From contig CAMIXP010000034.1 of NCBI GenBank assembly GCA_946402785.1, positions 1 through 11,333 on the forward strand: a stretch of 11,333 nt of DNA. Direction: 5' to 3'. This document shows positions 5,430 through 11,333 of this stretch, in pieces. Under the pieces are notes generated by a model. It saw only the letters and a program-made list of their open reading frames with translations, was not told the origin of the DNA and searched no databases. Source of the stretch: an uncultured Caryophanales bacterium (GTDB lineage Bacteria; Bacillota_I; Bacilli_A; RF39; UBA660). The stretch's first letter is position 1; each line of letters opens with the position of its first letter. The translations under genes were made by a program, and so were the position numbers.

Positions 5430-7202
5430 TCATGGATGAAAATCTTTCACAAACACTTGTCCCAATTGCTTTTCTATCGCATCAATTTCAGAATTGTTTC
5501 TCGTCGTGACATTTCCATACTTTTGAGCAATCATCCAATCAAATGTATTGGTATATCCTAACATAGGTATTTGTGTGTTATGAGAATCTGTTTTATAGTC
5601 CTTTTCAAGACTAGATAGTACCGTATAACGAATATCCCCATTCTTTTCATAATAAGCCGTTAATTCTTTAGCAAACTGTTGGATATTATTGTATTCATCG
5701 TTGGAAGATATAACCCAAATAGGAGTTTTTAGTGTATAGACAGGATTAGCACTACAGCTATTACTTTTGTCATAAACAGTAGAAGGAGTAAAAATACATC
5801 TAGATGCATTTTTGGCAGGACTCATAGGAACCAAAACAGAAAAGAGTCCTCTCATTCCTTCTGTACTTTTAGGTTTTATAATAGTATAACTTCCAATCTT
5901 TAATTTTGTTCCTGCTTTATCAGAATAAGATATATTAATTTTCAATGATTTATTATATTTTTTTACTTCATCTGCAGTTGTATGATACATTTGTGCAACA
6001 CTTTCTAATGAAGTATTATTATCCGTTGATTTATAAATAATATGTTCTTCTAAAAAGCCACCATAAAGCGTTCCATAGCCACCTTGAGAAGTTCCTGTAA
6101 CAACAATACGGTCAACATCTATATTATATAATTTGATATAGGTATGTAATATATCTAAAGCTCTATAGATAGATCCTTCCCAACCACAAGTCATATTAGA
6201 TGGAGCAATAACAATTGCATTTACATCTGGATTATTAACATGATTGATAGGATACCTATTTTTGTACAATGCGGATTTTAAGAAATGGTAAGTTTGATAT
6301 GCTTCACTGGTTGTAGACCCTTTACAGGGAACACCATAACCATATCCACCATGAAGTGCTAGAACAACAGGATATTTGGTATTCGCATTAAAATCTTTAG
6401 GAACATAAATATAATAAGATATTCCAGCACCTGGATAAGGATTACTTACCTTATGATTTCTATCACTTTTAGCACCTTTACTAAAATAATATCCATCTTG
6501 ATAGTAAGGAAGCAAATTCGTACTGTGTTTTACCTCACATTCTGCTTTTTTTGTTTTACCATCAGATAATTCAACTTCAATACTAGGATGAATCAATAGC
6601 TCAAAAATATTAGAGGATTGATAACTGGTAGAAGTTCCTTCTTGAACAACTCTTCCTTCATTGATAAATTTATAATGATTACCACTTACTTTACTAGTAT
6701 CTACCGTTATCTTTCCAAACCCTGTTCCATTGACATATTCGGCATAGCAACTACCATCGATGACTCCACCACCAGCATCTGAATTAAGCGTAGAAGGAGA
6801 TGGTTTTGGTGTACCCTTTTCATAATCATCTGGATTGGTGATAATTCCTTTTCTGCTAGAATTACCATCTGGATTAATAAAAGTAACATCATAGTCTACA
6901 GGGCCAACCTGATTCCAGCATTCACTAACTGCGAAAGTATCATCTAATAAATACATAAAAGCATTCACAATTACTGGAATCATAAAAATAATAAAAGCAG
7001 CAATCAACGAATTTTTAAGGCTTTGAAAAGCCTTCTTATCATCTGGATTTTTCATTAAACGAATTAAATGAATCACTCCCATGACAATCAACAAAATAGG
7101 TCCTATGATTTGAATTAATAATAATATATTTTTTACAACATTAAGTATTGCCGCAAGACTTGGATCTTGACATTCAGATACTTTAACTAGAATATCTATC
7201 AT
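5430..7202 (-). CDS. Membrane-anchored extracellular alpha/beta hydrolase with an inserted LysM-like segment, block copy A
   Basis: This 590-residue protein is multi-domain. Residues 18-48 and 65-86 form two hydrophobic helices joined by a basic loop (IRLMKNPDDKK), resembling the two-helix layout of TrbC/VirB2-like proteins. By the positive-inside rule both ends face outward, placing Cys11 and Cys95 (each in VSEC) outside. A Ser/Pro/Gly-rich linker follows (about 110-150), then a strand-rich region (about 160-230). An alpha/beta hydrolase domain runs from about 260: YYIYVPKDF, oxyanion HGG at 284-286, nucleophile Ser372 in GTSQGG, likely Asp502 (SSNDEY) and His541 (DSHN). Between GGF (381-383) and FSVLVPMSP (454-462) sits a LysM-like stretch (about 395-444, SLESVAQMYHTTADEVKKYN). 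The fold resembles esterases of the PHB-depolymerase/feruloyl-esterase type; the substrate is unknown. The ATG at 7202 follows GGTGAT; the stop is TGA. It differs from copy B by Ile2/Val. Confidence 0.82.
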   Translation of the reverse strand: MIDILVKVSECQDPSLAAILNVVKNILLLIQIIGPILLIVMGVIHLIRLMKNPDDKKAFQSLKNSLIAAFIIFMIPVIVNAFMYLLDDTFAVSECWNQVGPVDYDVTFINPDGNSSRKGIITNPDDYEKGTPKPSPSTLNSDAGGGVIDGSCYAEYVNGTGFGKITVDTSKVSGNHYKFINEGRVVQEGTSTSYQSSNIFELLIHPSIEVELSDGKTKKAECEVKHSTNLLPYYQDGYYFSKGAKSDRNHKVSNPYPGAGISYYIYVPKDFNANTKYPVVLALHGGYGYGVPCKGSTTSEAYQTYHFLKSALYKNRYPINHVNNPDVNAIVIAPSNMTCGWEGSIYRALDILHTYIKLYNIDVDRIVVTGTSQGGYGTLYGGFLEEHIIYKSTDNNTSLESVAQMYHTTADEVKKYNKSLKINISYSDKAGTKLKIGSYTIIKPKSTEGMRGLFSVLVPMSPAKNASRCIFTPSTVYDKSNSCSANPVYTLKTPIWVISSNDEYNNIQQFAKELTAYYEKNGDIRYTVLSSLEKDYKTDSHNTQIPMLGYTNTFDWMIAQKYGNVTTRNNSEIDAIEKQLGQVFVKDFHP

Positions 7203-7236
7203 ACATATCACCACGTATTATATTGTTTATATTTCA

Positions 7237-7245
7237 ATGATAACA
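7237..7245 (-). promoter_or_regulatory. Probable extended -10 promoter of the hydrolase gene, copy A
   Basis: The minus strand reads TGTTATCAT, 35 bases before the start, at the same relative place as TGCTATTAT in copy B. A second TATAAT nearer the start (about 7220-7225) lacks the TG extension and is an alternative. The region lies just outside the identical block. Confidence 0.45.
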
Positions 7246-7289
7246 TATTTTTAAAAAGTTCTCAATTGATACATCCCTATTCAACATAA

Positions 7290-7313
7290 AAAAACTAGAT
7301 TCTTCTAGTTTCT
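7290..7313 (-). terminator. CTAG-type intrinsic terminator after block copy B
   Basis: A perfect 8-bp stem (AAACTAGA / TCTAGTTT, arms 7292-7299 and 7304-7311) is extended in minus-strand RNA by a G-U pair. T residues follow. The stop of the 134-aa gene of copy B touches its foot. Confidence 0.8.
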
Positions 7314-7718
7314 TTAAGCTTTATATGTCGGTTCTGATTGCTCCAACATTCCATTCATTCCACGATGTTTTTCATATGTTTGTTTCATAATAATATCCCA
7401 ACGCACAAGAGCATGAAATCTTGCTTCCTCAGACATGCCAATCATTTCATCAAGTATGGCATTTTTAGCATCAGCCACTGACTCTTTGAATGTTGCTTCA
7501 TCACCATCATACTTAACATTAAGGACTATATAATAACACCTCATAAAAGAATCATAATCATCATAGCATCCTGCTGGTAATTCTATATTATCAGTATGTT
7601 TAATGCAAGCTGATTCATCTGTAATATTCATTTGTTTCAAAGCTTGTATTTCCGCAAACGTTTTATCTAAAGTCGTACGTGTTTCTAAAATTAATCTTGA
7701 TTTTATTAATTTTTCCAT
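7314..7718 (-). CDS. Hypothetical protein, 134 aa, block copy B
   Basis: This is the second copy of the unrecognised 134-residue helical protein. Residues 1-126 match copy A at the protein level, with one synonymous change at 7383 (Lys AAA here, AAG in copy A). The last residues differ: EQSEPTYKA here against EQPKVTYVP, with the Tyr near the end retained. The changed tail lies beyond the homogenised tract, so it reflects older divergence. The start at 7718 follows AAGGTGAT, as in copy A. It probably shares a transcript with the deoxyribosyltransferase-like gene 43 bases upstream, with an extra extended -10 at 7740-7748. The role is unknown; the constrained body and free tail suggest the tail is not critical. 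Confidence 0.75.
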   Translation of the reverse strand: MEKLIKSRLILETRTTLDKTFAEIQALKQMNITDESACIKHTDNIELPAGCYDDYDSFMRCYYIVLNVKYDGDEATFKESVADAKNAILDEMIGMSEEARFHALVRWDIIMKQTYEKHRGMNGMLEQSEPTYKA

Positions 7719-7739
7719 TTCTAATCACCTTCTATTATG

Positions 7740-7748
7740 ATTATATCA
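7740..7748 (-). promoter_or_regulatory. Extended -10 promoter inside the two-gene unit, copy B
   Basis: The minus strand reads TGATATAAT before the 134-aa gene, identical to 4391-4399. Confidence 0.5.
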
Positions 7749-7761
7749 TATATTTATTTTT

Positions 7762-8151
7762 TTATCTATGATTTCCCGTATGATTTACATTTTGAGAAAT
7801 GGTACTTCTAATCATTTCTAACATGTCATTAGAATCCGTATATTCCGCTATATTATCGGTAACAGCATAAACAGATCCACTTACTTTTGTTCCCTGTTTA
7901 TGAATCGCAAAAACAGGAACATGATCATCAAAAGCCCATCCAAGTTCAATTCCTAATCCAGTAGATGGATAACTACATTCTGCAATCATTAAATCAATAT
8001 CACTATAGAAATCCCTCGTATTAGATGAAGAAGCAGATACCTCATGTGGCAAAAATATTTGATGTTCTTTTAGTTTTTCATCCCCTCGAATAGGTGCATA
8101 CAACTCATTTTTATAATCAAAATCTTTAGAATGAGCAACATATATCTTCAT
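7762..8151 (-). CDS. Nucleoside 2-deoxyribosyltransferase-like protein, block copy B
   Basis: This is the second copy of the 129-residue deoxyribosyltransferase-like protein, with the same sequence as 4413-4802. It has the same signature with Glu69 before LGWA, the same PSTG loop, and the same start (8151) set by GGAGG seven bases upstream. Its promoter (8170-8178) and the terminator in front of it (8183-8204) are duplicated too, so both copies should be expressed alike. Because the sequence is unchanged there is no sign that this copy has taken a new function. The family covers both salvage enzymes and nucleotide-sensing proteins, and nothing here separates these roles. Confidence 0.75.
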   Translation of the reverse strand: MKIYVAHSKDFDYKNELYAPIRGDEKLKEHQIFLPHEVSASSSNTRDFYSDIDLMIAECSYPSTGLGIELGWAFDDHVPVFAIHKQGTKVSGSVYAVTDNIAEYTDSNDMLEMIRSTISQNVNHTGNHR

Positions 8152-8169
8152 AAACATTCCTCCAAATCC

Positions 8170-8178
8170 ATTATATCA
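8170..8178 (-). promoter_or_regulatory. Extended -10 promoter of the deoxyribosyltransferase-like gene, copy B
   Basis: The minus strand reads TGATATAAT, identical in sequence and position to the copy A site at 4821-4829. Confidence 0.65.
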
Positions 8179-8182
8179 AAAA

Positions 8183-8204
8183 AAGACTAGATTTCTCTAG
8201 TCTT
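8183..8204 (-). terminator. CTAG-type intrinsic terminator after the lipoprotein gene, copy B
   Basis: A perfect 9-bp stem with a T tract on the minus strand, the duplicate of 4834-4855. Confidence 0.85.
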
Positions 8205-8214
8205 ATAGAAAAGA

Positions 8215-8733
8215 TTAATCAATATGTACTTGATAATCTTTTACATGAGGCCATGACCCATTATTATTTTCTGATACATAGAATGTTAAATCCATATTAA
8301 CAAACTTTTCCATATCTAATTGTTGTTGAGAATAATTATCCATGTATCCAAAATATACATCATAAGATTCTCCTGGTTTAAATTCTATATAAGGAGAAGC
8401 CCATTTCCCTTCTGAATTAGAAATAATAAATCTACCTGTCATATTCAAATCATGAATGATTCCTAGTGGTTCAATTCGCAAATCATTTTGAGAATTATTT
8501 TTTACATGAAAATGAACAGATGGATATTTCCCTTTCATATTTTTTTCATAATAAATAATAGTAATTCTATCATCATCTACCATAGTAGAACCCATATTTT
8601 CTTGTTTTGTAGTTTCAGTTTCATTAGAATTTGCTTGATCATTTTTAGAGGAAACATTTGTCTTATTACCACATCCTGTTATCCCAAGCAACATCAAACA
8701 TGCAAGAAAACCAAATAGAATACTCTTTTTCAT
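8215..8733 (-). CDS. Putative lipoprotein, 172 aa, block copy B
   Basis: This is the second copy of the lipoprotein, with the same protein sequence as 4866-5384: signal peptide, lipobox I-T-G-C with Cys21, low-complexity linker and strand-rich outer domain. The start at 8733 follows AGGTGAT. It lies 45 bases downstream of the hydrolase of copy B with no terminator between, and it ends at a terminator. The retained pairing in both copies supports a shared surface role with the hydrolase, for example as partner, substrate carrier or inhibitor, but the sequence does not say which. Confidence 0.85.
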   Translation of the reverse strand: MKKSILFGFLACLMLLGITGCGNKTNVSSKNDQANSNETETTKQENMGSTMVDDDRITIIYYEKNMKGKYPSVHFHVKNNSQNDLRIEPLGIIHDLNMTGRFIISNSEGKWASPYIEFKPGESYDVYFGYMDNYSQQQLDMEKFVNMDLTFYVSENNNGSWPHVKDYQVHID

Positions 8734-8753
8734 ATCATCACCTACTACTAAAT

Positions 8754-8762
8754 AGTATAACA
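8754..8762 (-). promoter_or_regulatory. Extended -10 promoter of the lipoprotein gene, copy B
   Basis: The minus strand reads TGTTATACT, the duplicate of 5405-5413. Confidence 0.45.
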
Positions 8763-8778
8763 TACTTCATAACTCTTT

Positions 8779-10551
8779 TCATGGATGAAAATCTTTCACA
8801 AACACTTGTCCCAATTGCTTTTCTATCGCATCAATTTCAGAATTGTTTCTCGTCGTGACATTTCCATACTTTTGAGCAATCATCCAATCAAATGTATTGG
8901 TATATCCTAACATAGGTATTTGTGTGTTATGAGAATCTGTTTTATAGTCCTTTTCAAGACTAGATAGTACCGTATAACGAATATCCCCATTCTTTTCATA
9001 ATAAGCCGTTAATTCTTTAGCAAACTGTTGGATATTATTGTATTCATCGTTGGAAGATATAACCCAAATAGGAGTTTTTAGTGTATAGACAGGATTAGCA
9101 CTACAGCTATTACTTTTGTCATAAACAGTAGAAGGAGTAAAAATACATCTAGATGCATTTTTGGCAGGACTCATAGGAACCAAAACAGAAAAGAGTCCTC
9201 TCATTCCTTCTGTACTTTTAGGTTTTATAATAGTATAACTTCCAATCTTTAATTTTGTTCCTGCTTTATCAGAATAAGATATATTAATTTTCAATGATTT
9301 ATTATATTTTTTTACTTCATCTGCAGTTGTATGATACATTTGTGCAACACTTTCTAATGAAGTATTATTATCCGTTGATTTATAAATAATATGTTCTTCT
9401 AAAAAGCCACCATAAAGCGTTCCATAGCCACCTTGAGAAGTTCCTGTAACAACAATACGGTCAACATCTATATTATATAATTTGATATAGGTATGTAATA
9501 TATCTAAAGCTCTATAGATAGATCCTTCCCAACCACAAGTCATATTAGATGGAGCAATAACAATTGCATTTACATCTGGATTATTAACATGATTGATAGG
9601 ATACCTATTTTTGTACAATGCGGATTTTAAGAAATGGTAAGTTTGATATGCTTCACTGGTTGTAGACCCTTTACAGGGAACACCATAACCATATCCACCA
9701 TGAAGTGCTAGAACAACAGGATATTTGGTATTCGCATTAAAATCTTTAGGAACATAAATATAATAAGATATTCCAGCACCTGGATAAGGATTACTTACCT
9801 TATGATTTCTATCACTTTTAGCACCTTTACTAAAATAATATCCATCTTGATAGTAAGGAAGCAAATTCGTACTGTGTTTTACCTCACATTCTGCTTTTTT
9901 TGTTTTACCATCAGATAATTCAACTTCAATACTAGGATGAATCAATAGCTCAAAAATATTAGAGGATTGATAACTGGTAGAAGTTCCTTCTTGAACAACT
10001 CTTCCTTCATTGATAAATTTATAATGATTACCACTTACTTTACTAGTATCTACCGTTATCTTTCCAAACCCTGTTCCATTGACATATTCGGCATAGCAAC
10101 TACCATCGATGACTCCACCACCAGCATCTGAATTAAGCGTAGAAGGAGATGGTTTTGGTGTACCCTTTTCATAATCATCTGGATTGGTGATAATTCCTTT
10201 TCTGCTAGAATTACCATCTGGATTAATAAAAGTAACATCATAGTCTACAGGGCCAACCTGATTCCAGCATTCACTAACTGCGAAAGTATCATCTAATAAA
10301 TACATAAAAGCATTCACAATTACTGGAATCATAAAAATAATAAAAGCAGCAATCAACGAATTTTTAAGGCTTTGAAAAGCCTTCTTATCATCTGGATTTT
10401 TCATTAAACGAATTAAATGAATCACTCCCATGACAATCAACAAAATAGGTCCTATGATTTGAATTAATAATAATATATTTTTTACAACATTAAGTATTGC
10501 CGCAAGACTTGGATCTTGACATTCAGATACTTTAACTAGAATATCTACCAT
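8779..10551 (-). CDS. Membrane-anchored extracellular alpha/beta hydrolase with an inserted LysM-like segment, block copy B
   Basis: This is the second copy of the 590-residue hydrolase. It has the same architecture: two N-terminal membrane helices, linker, strand-rich region, alpha/beta hydrolase with Ser372, Asp502 and His541, and a LysM-like segment at about 395-444. The only difference I see is Val instead of Ile at residue 2 (base 10548). The catalytic residues are intact, so both copies should be active. The start at 10551 follows GGTGAT. The coding sequence and ribosome-binding site match copy A, but the promoter region directly upstream (10564-10632) has diverged, so the two copies may be expressed at different levels or under different conditions. 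It is the first gene after the radical SAM gene, separated from it by a strong terminator. Confidence 0.82.
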   Translation of the reverse strand: MVDILVKVSECQDPSLAAILNVVKNILLLIQIIGPILLIVMGVIHLIRLMKNPDDKKAFQSLKNSLIAAFIIFMIPVIVNAFMYLLDDTFAVSECWNQVGPVDYDVTFINPDGNSSRKGIITNPDDYEKGTPKPSPSTLNSDAGGGVIDGSCYAEYVNGTGFGKITVDTSKVSGNHYKFINEGRVVQEGTSTSYQSSNIFELLIHPSIEVELSDGKTKKAECEVKHSTNLLPYYQDGYYFSKGAKSDRNHKVSNPYPGAGISYYIYVPKDFNANTKYPVVLALHGGYGYGVPCKGSTTSEAYQTYHFLKSALYKNRYPINHVNNPDVNAIVIAPSNMTCGWEGSIYRALDILHTYIKLYNIDVDRIVVTGTSQGGYGTLYGGFLEEHIIYKSTDNNTSLESVAQMYHTTADEVKKYNKSLKINISYSDKAGTKLKIGSYTIIKPKSTEGMRGLFSVLVPMSPAKNASRCIFTPSTVYDKSNSCSANPVYTLKTPIWVISSNDEYNNIQQFAKELTAYYEKNGDIRYTVLSSLEKDYKTDSHNTQIPMLGYTNTFDWMIAQKYGNVTTRNNSEIDAIEKQLGQVFVKDFHP

Positions 10552-10583
10552 ACATATCACCACACTATATTATATACATATTT

Positions 10584-10592
10584 ATAATAGCA
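10584..10592 (-). promoter_or_regulatory. Probable extended -10 promoter of the hydrolase gene, copy B
   Basis: The minus strand reads TGCTATTAT, 33 bases before the start and in the same place as TGTTATCAT of copy A. The surrounding bases differ between copies. Confidence 0.4.
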
Positions 10593-10632
10593 TATTTTTT
10601 TTAATATCTCAATTTAAGTAATGATATAAAAA

Positions 10633-10660
10633 AAAGAAACTAGATTCTTCTAGTTTCTTT
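10633..10660 (-). terminator. CTAG-type intrinsic terminator after the radical SAM gene
   Basis: A perfect 12-bp stem (AAAGAAACTAGA / TCTAGTTTCTTT) with a TTCT loop is followed on the minus strand by T residues. The TAG stop of the upstream gene lies within the stem, so the hairpin also encodes the last residues of that protein. Confidence 0.85.
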
Positions 10661-11333
10661 ATCAAAAATTCTTTGACGAATCAAAGCTTCTAGTTCATCC
10701 AATTGAGATTCCTCAATACCATCAAAATAATCTGTATAATAATCTCTATAATGAAGAATAGCATTTAATAACCCTATTTGATTAATATTAGAAGAATATT
10801 TACTAGGTTCTTCATCTTCTTCCTCATACGACATATTCCATGGAACTACATTTCCATTCACATCAACATAAATATCTCCTAATACTTCATTTGTATCAGG
10901 TTGATAACTTGGTACAATCTTATCACGGTAAAGGATTCTAGGATCAAAAACAACAATATGGAAATGTTCATTTAAGAAACCATTTAATTCTCTAATTCTT
11001 TGTTTCGTTAATGTTTTTGCTCTACCAGTTTCCAAAATACAAATAAAATTATCTTCCCCTATTCTAAGACAACTGTCATCTGCATCAGACCATTGCAAAA
11101 TATCACTACCAAATTTTTTTTGAAAAGTTTCAATATTCTTAAACCATTTCTTCAATAAATCAAGTCTCGCTAATTCAACGGCATGAAATACATCACTTGA
11201 TAAGGAAAGAGATAATGGTGCAACCGCTGATAATTTTGCTAAAGCATTGACAACCTTTCGATTTAAAACAGTTCCGTTTGAGATAATTCGAATATTATGA
11301 ACCTTAATACCTTTCGTTTTAATAATCTGAATC
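10640..11333 (-). CDS. Radical SAM family protein, C-terminal part (N-terminus off the window)
   Basis: The frame is open from the right edge of the window (first full codon at 11332) to TAG at 10640-10642, giving 230 residues. An apparent start at 11155 is an internal TTG Leu codon with no ribosome-binding site, so the gene begins outside the window. The fragment begins with the second half of a radical SAM barrel: IRIISNGT (fragment residues 14-21), then a helix, then the strand LSLSLSSDVFH (40-50), the pattern where such enzymes bind SAM and substrate. The Cys-rich CX3CX2C motif would lie upstream and cannot be seen. Near residues 152-170, GDIYVDVNGNVVP resembles the strand-turn found near the end of radical SAM/SPASM-type proteins, but with Trp rather than the usual Cys after the Pro and no Cys cluster, so no auxiliary cluster is evident. 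An acidic patch (EEEDEE) follows. The reaction is unknown. Confidence 0.75.
   Translation of the reverse strand, partial: IQIIKTKGIKVHNIRIISNGTVLNRKVVNALAKLSAVAPLSLSLSSDVFHAVELARLDLLKKWFKNIETFQKKFGSDILQWSDADDSCLRIGEDNFICILETGRAKTLTKQRIRELNGFLNEHFHIVVFDPRILYRDKIVPSYQPDTNEVLGDIYVDVNGNVVPWNMSYEEEDEEPSKYSSNINQIGLLNAILHYRDYYTDYFDGIEESQLDELEALIRQRIFDKETRRI

Larger units (their letters stand above)
3993..7214. repeat. Direct tandem repeat, copy A of a four-gene block
   Basis: This 3222-bp segment matches 7342-10563 at a constant offset of 3349. By eye I see only two substitutions, 4034/7383 (synonymous Lys codon) and 7199/10548 (Ile/Val), both close to the edges. It covers four genes. Sequence immediately outside remains recognisably related but diverged. 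Confidence 0.93.
7342..10563. repeat. Direct tandem repeat, copy B of a four-gene block
   Basis: This segment matches 3993-7214 at a 3349-bp offset, apparently identical over more than 3.1 kb. The unit edges fall in the tail of the 134-aa gene on the left and at the hydrolase ribosome-binding site on the right. Confidence 0.93.

Noticed and set aside
5430..5432. TGA read as Trp (Mycoplasma code)
   Set aside because: Trp residues checked are TGG, TGA ends the hydrolase genes, and the next gene begins shortly after with its own ribosome-binding site.
5139..5509. Plus-strand reading frames of 76 and 66 codons opposite the lipoprotein and hydrolase genes (also at 8488-8858)
   Set aside because: They are antisense to well-supported genes, rich in Ile, Ser and Phe, and lack ribosome-binding sites. 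They recur only because the region is duplicated.
6707..6892. Minus-strand 61-codon frame within the hydrolase gene (and at 10056-10241)
   Set aside because: It is an out-of-frame shadow of the hydrolase linker region, with low-complexity Leu/Met composition.
5430..7202. Type IV secretion pilin gene
   Set aside because: Only the two-helix N-terminus resembles VirB2/TrbC. The protein continues into a large hydrolase, and no secretion or conjugation genes are nearby.
3965..10563. Transposon or insertion sequence as the cause of the duplication
   Set aside because: There is no transposase, no terminal inverted repeat and no target-site duplication at the edges that I can see.
252..10660. Integron-like cassette array with the palindromes as attC sites
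   Set aside because: The layout (single genes separated by a shared palindrome, tandem duplicates) is suggestive, but the palindromes are only about 22-28 bp, lack the GTTRRRY/RYYYAAC ends of attC, have T tracts, and each gene has its own promoter. No integrase is seen.
252..10660. CRISPR-like or other regularly spaced repeats
   Set aside because: The repeated palindromes lie at gene ends at irregular distances of hundreds to thousands of bases, with coding genes between them.

Overview
The window is AT-rich DNA from a low-GC Gram-positive bacterium, most likely an uncultured member of the Bacillota. The evidence is strong AGGTGAT/GGAGG ribosome-binding sites, a lipobox lipoprotein, TGTTATAAT-type promoters and short intrinsic terminators. 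TGG encodes Trp and TGA is used as a stop (end of the hydrolase genes), so the code is the standard bacterial one and not the Mycoplasma code. I cannot name a genus.

Layout. Nearly all genes lie on the minus strand. From left to right: a partial unknown gene (1-182), two unrecognised genes (271-915, 997-1689), a Nudix hydrolase (1740-2255), a single plus-strand class II glutamine amidotransferase-like gene (2440-3309), a flavin-reductase-like protein (3356-3907), then a four-gene block present twice in tandem. The window ends in the C-terminal part of a radical SAM protein (10640-11333). Most minus-strand genes form a compact unit: stop codon, a CTAG-containing terminator hairpin, an extended -10 promoter of the next gene, a ribosome-binding site, a start. 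Intergenic gaps are therefore only about 40-110 bp, and the one larger gap (2256-2439) holds a divergent promoter, a terminator and perhaps a gene remnant.

The tandem block has a 3349-bp period. In transcription order each copy encodes (1) a 590-residue membrane-anchored extracellular alpha/beta hydrolase with a LysM-like segment inserted after the nucleophile, (2) a 172-residue lipoprotein, (3) a 129-residue nucleoside 2-deoxyribosyltransferase-like protein and (4) a 134-residue protein of unknown family. The copies look identical for over 3.1 kb, yet homologous sequence just outside both edges has diverged clearly. This points to an older duplication homogenised by gene conversion. The two edges leave different hydrolase promoters and different C-terminal tails on the 134-residue proteins.

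How the genes may work together (inference). The hydrolase and the lipoprotein form one two-gene unit and should both sit on the outer face of the membrane, the hydrolase perhaps held against the wall by its LysM segment. The other two genes are cytosolic, follow a separate terminator and have their own promoter, so a joint role with the surface pair is possible but unproven. The remaining genes look like unrelated single-gene metabolic or housekeeping-type units.
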